Shown: one piece after another, positions 1-5,211 of the stretch
How positions within the stretch are numbered: the stretch's first letter is position 1
Layout of the letters: each line of letters starts with the position of its first letter
Assembly: GCA_030655595.1 (NCBI GenBank)
Contig: JAUSNQ010000173.1
Location: 1-5,211, forward strand
Direction of reading: 5' to 3'
Source: Paludibacter sp.
GTDB lineage: Bacteria; Bacteroidota; Bacteroidia; Bacteroidales; Paludibacteraceae
DNA: 5,211 nucleotides
Notes under the pieces: generated by a model
What the model saw: only the letters and a program-made list of their open reading frames with translations
Told to the model about the DNA's origin: nothing
Database searches by the model: none
Program-made: the position numbers and the translations under genes

Positions 1-936
1 AACAGCAAAAAGTGTATTCTTATCAATATTACTCATGGTGTCATTCACTGTATGCCAGTACGCGCCAAAACCTTTTGCACTTTGTGGGTCATACTGTATT
101 ATATTGATGCTGGGTATGCCTGCTATTTGATTCACGTACACATGGTCGTCGGTAATGGCACCACCTGCTTGATTCACAAAATACCGTTCAAACCCCTGAT
201 TACGTGCAAGTGTCCATACTTTATCGACAATATTGCGGGCATAATACTCTGAAATTTGTTCGCGATAAAAGGTAGCATCTTTAGCACCAACCATATCCAG
301 CAATATCCCGAACCTTGGCCGATAAGGGTTCACATGCGGATTTCTCGCCCAATGTTGTGAACCCAGGCACCAGGTATCTGTCGCATTACCGGAATAACTT
401 TCAGGCGCACCATAATCTTCAGCATCAAAAAATATGATGTCAATTCCCAAGCGAGGAGACTGAATTCCAATATTTCTGGCAATTTCCAATAAAACGCCAA
501 CACCACTCGCGCCATCATTCGCTCCCAAGACCGGTTTATTGTAATTTGCGGGATCCGGATCATTGTCGGACCAAGGACGCGTATCCCAGTGCGCAAAAAG
601 TAAAATACGTTGATTTTCCTCTGGATTAAAGGACCCTATAATATTATTAGCATTCAATATATCCCCGTTAAAAGCAGTCAGTTTTACCTTTTGCTCGGTC
701 ACCGTAGCACCAAAACGTTCAAGTTTAGCAACCAAATATGCTGCACAAGCTTCGTGAGCAGGCGTGTTCGGAACCCTTGGTCCAAAATCAACTTGTTGTG
801 CTACAAAAAGATAAGCCGAATCAGCCGAAAAGACAGGTACAGAAACAGCAAGATCAGTTGTGGCGGTCGTTTTAGCCTCATGGCGACATGAAAACGTCAT
901 TACAATTATGATTAATAGCGAAATTTTTCTTATCAT
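1..936 (-). CDS. Glutaminyl-peptide cyclotransferase (M28-family zinc enzyme), lipoprotein, 3' end cut by window edge
   Basis: The minus-strand frame from ATG 936-934 is open for 312 codons to the left edge. The fold is the M28 metallopeptidase type, and the details match type II (animal-like) glutaminyl cyclases, which turn N-terminal Gln into pyroglutamate. Visible motifs are HWDTRP (116-121), GANDGASG (138-145, metal ligand D141), FFDAEDYG (169-176, acid/base E173 and metal ligand D174), LLDMVGA (212-218), DDH (263-265) and YWHT (293-296, ligand H295). By motif they line up with human QC D159, E201/E202, D248, D305 and H330. Residues 1-17 are a hydrophobic signal ending in TFSC, so C17 is probably lipidated, although T at -3 is atypical. 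An in-frame upstream ATG at 941 is unusable because it reads ATG CAA TGA. Family members run about 330-340 residues, so only the last 20 or so are missing. Inferred role: capping Gln-initiated exported proteins in the envelope. A generic M28 aminopeptidase is the less likely alternative. Confidence 0.9.
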   Translation of the reverse strand, partial: MIRKISLLIIIVMTFSCRHEAKTTATTDLAVSVPVFSADSAYLFVAQQVDFGPRVPNTPAHEACAAYLVAKLERFGATVTEQKVKLTAFNGDILNANNIIGSFNPEENQRILLFAHWDTRPWSDNDPDPANYNKPVLGANDGASGVGVLLEIARNIGIQSPRLGIDIIFFDAEDYGAPESYSGNATDTWCLGSQHWARNPHVNPYRPRFGILLDMVGAKDATFYREQISEYYARNIVDKVWTLARNQGFERYFVNQAGGAITDDHVYVNQIAGIPSINIIQYDPQSAKGFGAYWHTVNDTMSNIDKNTLFAV

Positions 937-956
937 TGCATCGTTTTTTTGCCCAA

Positions 957-964
957 CAAAGATA
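957..964 (-). promoter_or_regulatory. Probable -7 box of the glutaminyl cyclase gene promoter
   Basis: Read on the minus strand the sequence is TATCTTTG, an exact fit to the Bacteroidota -7 consensus TAnnTTTG. It lies 20 nt upstream of the ATG at 936, which would give a leader of only about 14 nt containing an A-rich run just before the start codon. No convincing TTG -33 box sits 19-21 nt further upstream; that position reads TAAT in an A/T tract. The call therefore rests on one box and its location. Confidence 0.5.
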
Positions 965-1045
965 CAGATTTTTTTAAAAAGATATTATTAGCTTTTTTTA
1001 AAAGAAAATCATGTTTTTAAGCATAAATCATCAAAAACAGGTTGT

Positions 1046-1057
1046 AAAACATGTTTT
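1046..1057. promoter_or_regulatory. 12-bp perfect palindrome AAAACATGTTTT, possible operator
   Basis: AAAACATGTTTT is its own reverse complement. The half CATGTTTTT also occurs at 1010-1018, exactly 40 nt upstream, and again at 1462-1470 beside the etf -33 box. The palindrome ends 4 nt before a TTTG that could be a -33 element. In such A/T-rich DNA chance is a real explanation, and no regulator can be named. Confidence 0.25.
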
Positions 1058-1061
1058 TTCG

Positions 1062-1093
1062 TTTGGACGCAATCAGAAATCGTCCTTTCTTTG
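1062..1093 (+). promoter_or_regulatory. Possible plus-strand promoter upstream of the 1152-1185 hairpin
   Basis: TTTG (1062-1065), a 20-nt spacer and TTTCTTTG (1086-1093) resemble the Bacteroidota -33/-7 pair. The second base of the -7 box is T where A is expected. Transcription would start near 1100 and run toward the hairpin, giving a short RNA of about 85 nt, or a very long etf leader if it reads through. This is a motif match only. Confidence 0.3.
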
Positions 1094-1151
1094 CAATCGT
1101 TAACTAAACAACACAATCTTTTTTATACCTTAAAAAAACTAATACCTATTT

Positions 1152-1185
1152 ATAATGCGGGACTTTGTGAAAAGTCCCGCATTAT
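1152..1185. terminator. Perfect 15-bp hairpin with GTGA loop; possible terminator
   Basis: ATAATGCGGGACTTT (1152-1166) pairs without mismatch with AAAGTCCCGCATTAT (1171-1185) around the tetraloop GTGA. A chance origin is very unlikely. The downstream plus-strand sequence (TTATATAC) lacks a U-tract. On the minus strand a run of seven T begins only 12 nt past the stem. The G/C core is in the middle of the stem, with A/T pairs at both loop and base. It is therefore a poor classical intrinsic terminator on either strand. It could instead end a small RNA, act as an RNA structure, or be a DNA binding site or repeat element. Confidence 0.4.
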
Positions 1186-1212
1186 TTATATACGGTTTAT
1201 AAAACATTAATC

Positions 1213-1232
1213 CCAGCCAACAAGCTGGCTGG
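1213..1232. repeat. Small inverted repeat (7-bp stem, 6-nt loop)
   Basis: CCAGCCA (1213-1219) and TGGCTGG (1226-1232) are exact reverse complements around ACAAGC. It lies at the left edge of the GC-richer patch holding the REP-like copies and may be part of the same inserted DNA. There is no T-run after it. Confidence 0.35.
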
Positions 1233-1273
1233 ACACTAAACCAAGCATCCTCCGGAAGCTTTTATGCTATCCA

Positions 1274-1345
1274 TCATCCCGAGCGATGCGAAAGTATCCG
1301 CCGTGACTGCACCTTGTCATCCCGAGCGATGCGAGGGACCTCCAC
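1274..1345 (+). repeat. Two copies of a REP-like CATCCCGAGCG element
   Basis: The 18-nt core TCATCCCGAGCGATGCGA occurs exactly at 1274-1291 and 1317-1334, so the copies are in direct orientation with a period of 43 nt. The second copy continues as GGGACCTCC, giving the TCCC...GGGA outer pairing of this repeat type; the first diverges after the core (AAGTATCC). I recognise the motif as the interspersed 'GTCATCCCGAGCG..GCGAGGGA' repeat seen between genes in many bacteria, including Bacteroidota, and thought to be mobilised in trans by REP-associated tyrosine transposases. No transposase is in the window. A spurious open frame across it reads HPERCEGP, the usual false translation of this repeat. 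Confidence 0.65.
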
Positions 1346-1470
1346 TTCAGGAACGCAGATGCTTATCATCGAGCTATTCAACAATTTCCGGGATAAGGAC
1401 TACAGCTCGAGAAATTAAAACAATTATCTCTAATTTTCCTGCACATTATCAAAAAATTGCGCATGTTTTT

Positions 1471-1501
1471 CTTGCATGTTCAACAAAAACTGCTATTTTT
1501 G
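1471..1501 (+). promoter_or_regulatory. Probable promoter of the etfBA-dehydrogenase operon
   Basis: CTTG (1471-1474), a 19-nt spacer and TATTTTTG (1494-1501) fit the Bacteroidota TTG / TAnnTTTG consensus in both boxes and in spacing. The expected start near 1508 leaves an etfB leader of about 108 nt. A direct repeat of GCATGTT (1461-1467 and 1474-1480, period 13) flanks and overlaps the -33 box and could be an operator. A weaker alternative -7 box, TCTCTTTG, lies at 1567-1574. Confidence 0.5.
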
Positions 1502-1533
1502 TGCGGGTTTTTTAAAATACTTCAAACGACGCT

Positions 1534-1555
1534 CTCCTTTTATGCGAAAACGGAG
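1534..1555 (+). other. Possible hairpin in the etfB leader
   Basis: CTCCTTTT (1534-1541) can pair with AAAA (1547-1550) and GGAG (1552-1555) around the loop ATGCG, leaving C1551 bulged. It would lie about 60 nt before the etfB start in the inferred leader. It is short and half A/U, so the evidence is weak; I recognise no riboswitch class. Confidence 0.25.
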
Positions 1556-1615
1556 CCTGTTGGTTGTCTCTTTGAAAAAAAACAATCATAAATACAAACC
1601 AAAATAATACGCAAA

Positions 1616-2488
1616 ATGAGTTTTAATATTGTTGTGCTTGCAAAACAAGTGCCCGATACGCGTAATGTTGGGAAAGATGCCATGAAGGCAGATGGTACGG
1701 TAAACCGTGCAGCACTTGCTGCCATCTACAATCCAGAAGATCTCAACGCACTCGAACAGGCACTTCGTTTAAAGTCTAAAATTAATGGTGCACAGGTTCA
1801 TGTGCTAACGATGGGTCCTGCCCGTGCTGCTGAAATCATCCGGGAAAGTATGTATCGGGGAGCAGACGGCGGTTATCTGCTGAGCGGACGTGAGTTTGCG
1901 GGCTCTGACACCCTGGCTACTTCGTATGCCCTTGCTGCAGCCATTCGAAAAATGGGTAAAGTGGATATCATCATCTGTGGCCGCCAGGCAATTGATGGCG
2001 ATACCGCACAAGTTGGACCACAGGTTGCTGAGAAATTAGGACTCCCTCAAATAACCTATGCAGAAGAAATTTTGGATTTAACGGATGGCATCATCACAAT
2101 CAAACGCCGTTTAGAAAGAGGTGTTGAAGTGGTAAAAGGCGCTTTGCCGATGGTAGTAACCGTGAACGGTTCCGCAGCCAATTGTCGCCCGCGCCATGCC
2201 AAACTGACCCTGAAGTACAAAAATGCCAAAACCACCTCCGAAAGACAAGATTCTTCGACAGATTATACCGATTTGTATCAAAACCATCCTTACCTGAATA
2301 TCCCTGAATGGGGTGTGGCAGATATTGAGCATGAACCCAAATGGCTCGGTTTAAGTGGTTCGCCGACCAAAGTGAAACAAATTGAAAATGTTGTTTTCAC
2401 GGCTAAAGAGAGCAAACGACTGACAGCAGCCAATGCCGATATTGAAGAATTGATGCAGGAATTAATTGCTAACCACACGATAGGATAA
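1616..2488 (+). CDS. etfB: Electron transfer flavoprotein beta subunit, bifurcating-type motifs
   Basis: EtfB (290 residues) pairs with EtfA and carries electrons from acyl-CoA dehydrogenases in the cytoplasm. Visible motifs in order are LAKQVPDT (8-15), NPEDLNALEQALRLK (39-53), MGPARAAEIIRESMYRGAD (66-84), FAGSDTLATSYALAAAI (94-110), CGRQAIDGDTAQVGP (121-135) and ALPMVVTVN (176-184). The GRQAIDGDTAQVGP nucleotide-binding loop is that of clostridial and FixA-like ETFs, where a second FAD replaces the structural AMP of aerobic ETFs. Aerobic and mitochondrial proteins instead read more like GKQAIDDDCNQTG. The protein is some 30 residues longer than typical EtfB, and the region after 200 (LKYKNAKTTSERQ onward) is the less conserved part. 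The start is the first ATG, preceded by A-rich sequence with no Shine-Dalgarno, as is normal in Bacteroidota. First gene of the operon. Bifurcation itself is an inference from the motif. Confidence 0.95.
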   Translation: MSFNIVVLAKQVPDTRNVGKDAMKADGTVNRAALAAIYNPEDLNALEQALRLKSKINGAQVHVLTMGPARAAEIIRESMYRGADGGYLLSGREFAGSDTLATSYALAAAIRKMGKVDIIICGRQAIDGDTAQVGPQVAEKLGLPQITYAEEILDLTDGIITIKRRLERGVEVVKGALPMVVTVNGSAANCRPRHAKLTLKYKNAKTTSERQDSSTDYTDLYQNHPYLNIPEWGVADIEHEPKWLGLSGSPTKVKQIENVVFTAKESKRLTAANADIEELMQELIANHTIG

Positions 2489-2493
2489 GTACC

Positions 2494-3513
2494 ATGAACA
2501 ATATATTTGTATATTTAGAAATTGAAGATGGCATCGTAGGCGATGTTAGTCTTGAGTTGCTGACCAAAGGTCGTACACTGGCCGATCAGCAAAAATGTAA
2601 ATTAGAAGCTGTCGCGGTAGGTTATCAATTAGATAAAATCGGACAACAAGTATTTCCTTTTGGTGTTGATACCTTGTATGTGGCCGATGACAAACGTCTG
2701 TCACCTTATACCACCCTTCCGCACACATCCATTTTGGTAAATCTTTTCAAAGAAGAAAAACCTCAAATTGCACTGATGGGTGCTACTTCTATTGGTCGTG
2801 ATTTAGGTCCCCGTGTATCTTCTGCATTGTTCAGCGGATTAACTGCTGACTGTACTTCATTAGAAATCGGGACTTACGAAGATAAAAAAGCAGGAAAGGT
2901 CTATAATGATTTGTTGTATCAAATCCGTCCGGCTTTTGGAGGAAATATCGTTGCCACCATTGTGAACCCTGATTGTCGCCCGCAAATGGCAACTGTTCGC
3001 GAAGGTGTTATGAAAAAAGAAATTCGTGATGCAAAATACGCAGGTAAAACAAAAAAACTGGAGATTGCAAAATATGTTTCAGACATGGATTTCGTGATTG
3101 AAGTCATTGAGCGTCACATGGAAAAATCGAAAGTAAACCTGAAAGCATCTCCAATCATCATTTCCGGAGGATATGGAATGGGAAGTGCCGACAATTTTAA
3201 AATGCTGTATGATTTAGCGGCTGTTTTAGGCGGAGAAGTCGGAGCATCGCGTGCAGCTGTGGATTCAGGCATGGCAGAACATGAACGTCAGATTGGGCAA
3301 ACAGGTACAACTGTTCGTCCGAAACTTTACATCGCCTGCGGCATCTCCGGTCAGATTCAGCACATCGCCGGCATGCAGGAAAGTGCGATGATCATTGCCA
3401 TCAACAACGACCCACATGCTCCTATCAACGCAATTGCCGACTATGTAATTACCGGCAGCGTAGAAGAAGTTATCCCGAAAATGATTAAGTACTACAAGAA
3501 AAACAGCAAATAA
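2494..3513 (+). CDS. etfA: Electron transfer flavoprotein alpha subunit
   Basis: EtfA (339 residues, normal length) binds the electron-shuttling FAD and completes the Etf heterodimer. The N-terminal domain shows GATSIGRDLGPRVSS (96-110), GLTADCT (115-121), RPAFGGNIVATIV (145-157) and RPQMATVREGVM (162-173), which are clostridial-type motifs. The C-terminal FAD domain begins near 217 and shows ISGGYGMGS (223-231), GASRAAVDSGM (250-260, with R253 corresponding by motif to the FAD-contacting human alpha-R249), QIGQTGTTV (266-274), YIACGISGQIQHIAGM (279-294) and AINNDPHAPI. Oddities are Y227 where most family members have Arg (GGRG), Q287 where GISGAIQH is usual, and TGSVEEVIP where VGDxxxVxP is common. 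The flavin-contacting residues are otherwise present. The gene follows etfB after 5 nt. AGGA at 2482-2485 is a weak ribosome site; translational coupling is likely. Confidence 0.95.
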   Translation: MNNIFVYLEIEDGIVGDVSLELLTKGRTLADQQKCKLEAVAVGYQLDKIGQQVFPFGVDTLYVADDKRLSPYTTLPHTSILVNLFKEEKPQIALMGATSIGRDLGPRVSSALFSGLTADCTSLEIGTYEDKKAGKVYNDLLYQIRPAFGGNIVATIVNPDCRPQMATVREGVMKKEIRDAKYAGKTKKLEIAKYVSDMDFVIEVIERHMEKSKVNLKASPIIISGGYGMGSADNFKMLYDLAAVLGGEVGASRAAVDSGMAEHERQIGQTGTTVRPKLYIACGISGQIQHIAGMQESAMIIAINNDPHAPINAIADYVITGSVEEVIPKMIKYYKKNSK

Positions 3514-3514
3514 G

Positions 3515-5211
3515 ATGAATTACTACAATGATAATCCGGCGTTAAAATTTCAGCTTTCTCATCCTTTGATGCAGAAAATTGTTACCCTCAAGGAGCGTAA
3601 TTTTGCTGATAAAGATAAATATGACTTCGCTTCGCGCGATTTCGAAGACACGATTGACAACTACAAAAGGGTGTTGGAAATCATCGGAGAAATTGCCGGA
3701 GAAATCATCGCTCCCAATGCTGAGGAGGTCGACAAAGAAGGTCCGCAGGTCATCAACAACCGCGTGAAATACGCGCGCGGCACACAGGAAAACCACGATG
3801 CATTGGTGCAAGCAGGTTTGTATGGTATGGCTTTGCCGCGCCAGTACGGAGGCTTAAACTTCTCTCTGACACCTTATATTATGGGAGGTGAAATAGTTTC
3901 TCGTGCTGATGCAGGCTTTGCAAATATCTGGGGCTTGCAGGACTGTGCCGAAACAATTGCAGAATTTGCAGACGAAAGCATCAAATCAGAGTTTTTACCC
4001 CGTGTTTGTCTGGGCGAAACTTGCTCGATGGACCTGACAGAGCCTGATGCAGGTTCCGACTTACAGGCAGTTCAGCTCAAAGCTACCTACAACGAACATG
4101 AGGGGATGTGGTATTTGAATGGCGTTAAACGCTTCATCACCAACGGTGACGCTCAAATTAAACTTGTGCTGGCACGTTCGGAAGAAGGATCGGCAGACGG
4201 TCGCGGCTTGTCTTATTTTGTGGCCGACAATAATTTCGACCACACCATGAAAGTGCGTCGCATTGAAAATAAATTAGGAATTAAAGGATCTCCAACCTGC
4301 GAACTGGTATTTACAAATACTCCCGCCAAATTAGTCGGAACCCGTCGCATGGGATTGATTAAATATGTGATGTCGCTGATGAACGGTGCCCGTTTGGGCG
4401 TTGGAGCTCAATCAGTTGGTGTTTCGCAGGCTGCATATGACGAAGCCATAGCTTATGCCCGTGAGCGTCGCCAGTTCGGCAAAGCCATCATTGAATTTCC
4501 TGCAGTTTATGAAATGGTATCTATCATCAAAGCAAAGTTAGAAGCATCAAGAGCCTTGTTGTATGAAACTGCTCGATTCGTGGATGTTTACAAAGCGTAT
4601 GAAGGAATCGAAGCTGATCGCAAATTGAGTCCTGAAGAAAAAATTGACTACAAAGAGTATCAGAAATTAGCAGACGGCTTTACGCCCATATTGAAAATGT
4701 TCTCGAGCGAATATGCCAACCAAAACGCTTACGACAGTATTCAGGTACATGGTGGTTCAGGTTTCATGAAAGACTATGCCTGCGAACGCATATACCGCGA
4801 TGCGAGAATCCTGACCATCTACGAAGGAACATCCCAATTACAAACCGTTGCAGCCATCCGCCACGTCACCACCGGCACATACCTGAAACAAATCAAATAC
4901 TACGAGGCACAGCCAATCAATCCTGAGTTTCATTCTTTGAGAAAGAAACTGGCGAGTATGACTACCTTGTATGAAAATGCCGTAACACGTGTTGCTGATG
5001 CTAAGAACACTGAATACCTTGATTTCCAAGCACGTCGATTAGTCGAAATGGCTGGTCACATCATCATGTGCTACTTGTTGATTATTGATGCAAGCAGGGA
5101 TGATATGTTCCGTAAATCAGCAGAGATTTATCAGAAATTTGCAGAAGTAGAAGTAAGAAAACATGCTACCTACATCAAGAATTTTGAAGTGGAGCAGGTT
5201 GATAAATATAA
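3515..5211 (+). CDS. Acyl-CoA dehydrogenase, long form with C-terminal extension; frame open at window edge
   Basis: FAD-dependent dehydrogenase forming the alpha,beta double bond of an acyl-CoA and reducing the neighbouring EtfAB. ATG 3515-3517 opens 565 codons plus two bases, with no stop before the edge. Similar Bacteroidota proteins are about 570-600 residues, so it is nearly complete. Motifs are CSMDLTEPDAGSD (170-182, FAD/substrate loop), NGVKRFITNG, NKLGIKGSPTCELVF, RERRQFGKAI (about 316-325), QVHGGSGFMKDY (410-421) and IYEGTSQLQ (435-443), where E437 is the expected catalytic base (medium-chain enzyme E376). Two parts exceed the classic 380-residue enzyme: a charged insertion at about 359-387 and a helical C-terminal domain of about 120 residues after 445. 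The latter resembles the 'acetyl-CoA dehydrogenase C-terminal like' domain (PF12806) of DmdC-type enzymes. It starts 1 nt after etfA (TAAGATG), indicating tight coupling. Chain-length specificity cannot be read from the sequence. Confidence 0.93.
   Translation, partial: MNYYNDNPALKFQLSHPLMQKIVTLKERNFADKDKYDFASRDFEDTIDNYKRVLEIIGEIAGEIIAPNAEEVDKEGPQVINNRVKYARGTQENHDALVQAGLYGMALPRQYGGLNFSLTPYIMGGEIVSRADAGFANIWGLQDCAETIAEFADESIKSEFLPRVCLGETCSMDLTEPDAGSDLQAVQLKATYNEHEGMWYLNGVKRFITNGDAQIKLVLARSEEGSADGRGLSYFVADNNFDHTMKVRRIENKLGIKGSPTCELVFTNTPAKLVGTRRMGLIKYVMSLMNGARLGVGAQSVGVSQAAYDEAIAYARERRQFGKAIIEFPAVYEMVSIIKAKLEASRALLYETARFVDVYKAYEGIEADRKLSPEEKIDYKEYQKLADGFTPILKMFSSEYANQNAYDSIQVHGGSGFMKDYACERIYRDARILTIYEGTSQLQTVAAIRHVTTGTYLKQIKYYEAQPINPEFHSLRKKLASMTTLYENAVTRVADAKNTEYLDFQARRLVEMAGHIIMCYLLIIDASRDDMFRKSAEIYQKFAEVEVRKHATYIKNFEVEQVDKY

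Larger units (their letters stand above)
937..1615. other. Long divergent intergenic spacer without a protein gene
   Basis: These 679 bases separate the minus-strand cyclase gene from the plus-strand etf operon. I see no protein gene, tRNA or rRNA. The 937-1150 part is strongly A/T-rich with many homopolymer runs. Positions 1152-1185 form a perfect hairpin, about 1210-1360 is a GC-richer patch with REP-like repeats, and 1460-1615 holds the likely etf promoter and leader. A divergent spacer needs only two promoters, so the hairpin and the repeat patch are extra and suggest either a small RNA unit or inserted repeat DNA. Confidence 0.7.

Noticed and set aside
52..252. Plus-strand open frame inside the cyclase gene
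   Set aside because: Antisense shadow of the clearly coding minus-strand cyclase frame.
610..891. Plus-strand open frame of 93 codons
   Set aside because: Antisense to the N-terminal part of the cyclase, whose minus-strand frame shows a lipoprotein signal and conserved family motifs.
1155..1202. 15-codon open frame starting in the hairpin (ATG CGG GAC ... TAA)
   Set aside because: Its start codon and first half are fixed by the inverted repeat and no ribosome site precedes it; too short to support as a gene.
1274..1334. Possible CRISPR array
   Set aside because: Only two repeat units of 18 nt with a 25-nt gap, no further units, no cas genes, and the motif is a known interspersed repeat type.
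1369..1410. Inverted repeat TCGAGCT ... AGCTCGA
   Set aside because: Seven-base arms separated by 28 nt with no T-run; plausible by chance in a spacer of this length.
1486..1511. Hairpin ACAAAAA/TTTTTGT followed by T-run as a terminator
   Set aside because: The stem is almost all A/T and weak, it overlaps a better promoter match, and no upstream plus-strand gene needs terminating.
1264..1515. Plus-strand open frame of 83 codons (MLSIIPSDAKV...)
   Set aside because: It is a read-through of the REP-like repeats (HPERCEGP is their typical false translation) and of the etf promoter region; no coding-like composition or recognisable protein.
3542..3811. Minus-strand open frame of 89 codons opposite the dehydrogenase start
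   Set aside because: Shadow of the plus-strand dehydrogenase, whose frame is continuous and recognisable throughout this stretch.
5207..5211. Stop codon of the dehydrogenase at the last bases
   Set aside because: In frame the end reads TAT AA-, so the apparent TAA is out of frame; the gene continues past the window.

Overview
The window looks like chromosomal DNA from a member of the Bacteroidota. The reasons are a lipoprotein glutaminyl cyclase of the type common in that phylum, promoter candidates matching the Bacteroidota TTG / TAnnTTTG consensus, A-rich translation starts with little Shine-Dalgarno, and an etfB-etfA-long acyl-CoA dehydrogenase gene order that I associate with the phylum. 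The exact genus cannot be told from the sequence.

Layout. Positions 1-936 (minus strand) hold most of an M28-family glutaminyl-peptide cyclotransferase gene; its 3' end lies beyond the left edge. Positions 937-1615 are a long divergent spacer without a credible protein gene. Its first part (937-1150) is very AT-rich and carries the probable promoter of the cyclase gene. Its middle has a perfect 15-bp hairpin (1152-1185). Then comes a more GC-rich patch (about 1210-1360) with two copies of a REP-like element of the 'CATCCCGAGCG' type. Last is a good promoter candidate (1471-1501) followed by a leader of roughly 110 nt. Positions 1616-5211 (plus strand) hold a tightly packed operon: etfB, 5 nt, etfA, 1 nt, then an acyl-CoA dehydrogenase whose frame is still open at the right edge.

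How the genes work together. The dehydrogenase should oxidise an acyl-CoA to the enoyl-CoA and pass electrons to the EtfAB heterodimer encoded beside it. Both Etf subunits carry the motifs of anaerobe-type, electron-bifurcating ETFs (notably CGRQAIDGDTAQVGP in EtfB) rather than those of the mitochondrial/aerobic type. The dehydrogenase is the long form, with a mid-protein insertion and an extra C-terminal domain of about 120 residues. That pairing is the most interesting biology in the window. The cyclase is functionally unrelated: it probably forms N-terminal pyroglutamate on exported proteins.

Nothing in the window clearly amounts to a wholly new system. The points worth checking are the Etf/dehydrogenase pairing, the unexplained hairpin and possible small transcript in the spacer, and the REP-like repeats.
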